Assembly: GCA_050014415.1 (NCBI GenBank)
Contig: JBEKDJ010000314.1
Coordinates: 1 to 5,820 of the forward strand
DNA: 5,820 nt
Source of the DNA: JBEKDJ01 sp050014415
GTDB lineage: Bacteria > Desulfobacterota > BSN033 > UBA1163
Direction: 5' to 3'
Shown: positions 5,742 to 5,820 of the stretch, piece after piece
Position numbering within the stretch: position 1 is the stretch's first letter
Layout of the letters: each line of letters starts with the position of its first letter
The notes under the pieces: generated by a model
What the model was told of the DNA's origin: nothing
What the model saw: the letters and a program-made list of their open reading frames with translations, nothing else
Database searches by the model: none
Translations under genes and position numbers: made by a program

Positions 5742-5820
5742 CTACGCTGTGCTTGCTTCCGAGCGGAAATCAATCAAAAGCTTTTTCCATTTTTCAGAAA
5801 AAAATTCTTCCAAGAAATCA
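5742..5820 (-). CDS. C-terminal end of a convergent gene (partial)
   Basis: On the - strand a frame enters from the window edge and runs to TAG (5744-5742). It encodes DFLEEFFSEKWKKLLIDF and then RSEASTA. The mix of acidic, basic and aromatic residues looks like an amphipathic helical protein end. The stop lies 11 bases from the + strand terminator, a natural arrangement for converging genes. Twenty-five codons are not enough to name a family, and an open stretch this short can arise by chance. Confidence 0.4.
   Translation of the reverse strand, partial: DFLEEFFSEKWKKLLIDFRSEASTA

Overview
The window reads as a stretch of Gram-negative bacterial chromosome of moderate GC content. The gene styles fit Desulfobacterota (former Deltaproteobacteria) or a similar sediment or subsurface lineage: a monoacylglycerol-lipase-like hydrolase, a secreted right-handed beta-helix protein with IPT/TIG domains, and the common 'CGTCATxCCGG...CCGGxATGACG' intergenic palindrome. 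The taxonomic call is inference from style; there is no rRNA or other marker here.

Layout. Bases 1-45 may hold the last codons of an upstream gene, and 46-343 hold no convincing gene. A serine alpha/beta hydrolase (380-1225) and a complete glycerol kinase gene, glpK (1298-2803), lie on the + strand 72 bases apart, probably in one operon. Together they could cleave monoacylglycerols and phosphorylate the glycerol released. Just after glpK, a ribosome-binding site and ATG open a reading frame of only eight codons. It stops inside a 143-base MITE-like element with near-perfect 14-base terminal inverted repeats (2837-2979) and an internal two-lobed palindrome. Beyond it lies the intact C-terminal quarter of a second FGGY-family sugar kinase (about 3090-3509) with no N-terminus. 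This half looks like a damaged operon: an element insertion plus a deletion that left only the front of one gene and the back of another.

The second half is a separate unit. Several inverted repeats (3593-3659) sit directly upstream of a near-consensus sigma-70 promoter (TTGACA, 17-base spacer, TATATT). A leader of about 77 bases with a hairpin and a T7 run leads to a perfect AGGAGG and a 613-residue exported protein: signal peptide, about nine beta-helix rungs, two tandem IPT/TIG domains. A strong intrinsic terminator (5701-5731) closes the unit. The last bases (5742-5820) probably encode the C-terminus of a convergent gene on the - strand.

I see no CRISPR array, tRNA, rRNA, recognisable riboswitch or evident new defence system. 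The items most worth a second look are the disrupted glycerol/sugar-kinase operon with its MITE-like element, and the regulatory region and architecture of the beta-helix/TIG protein.
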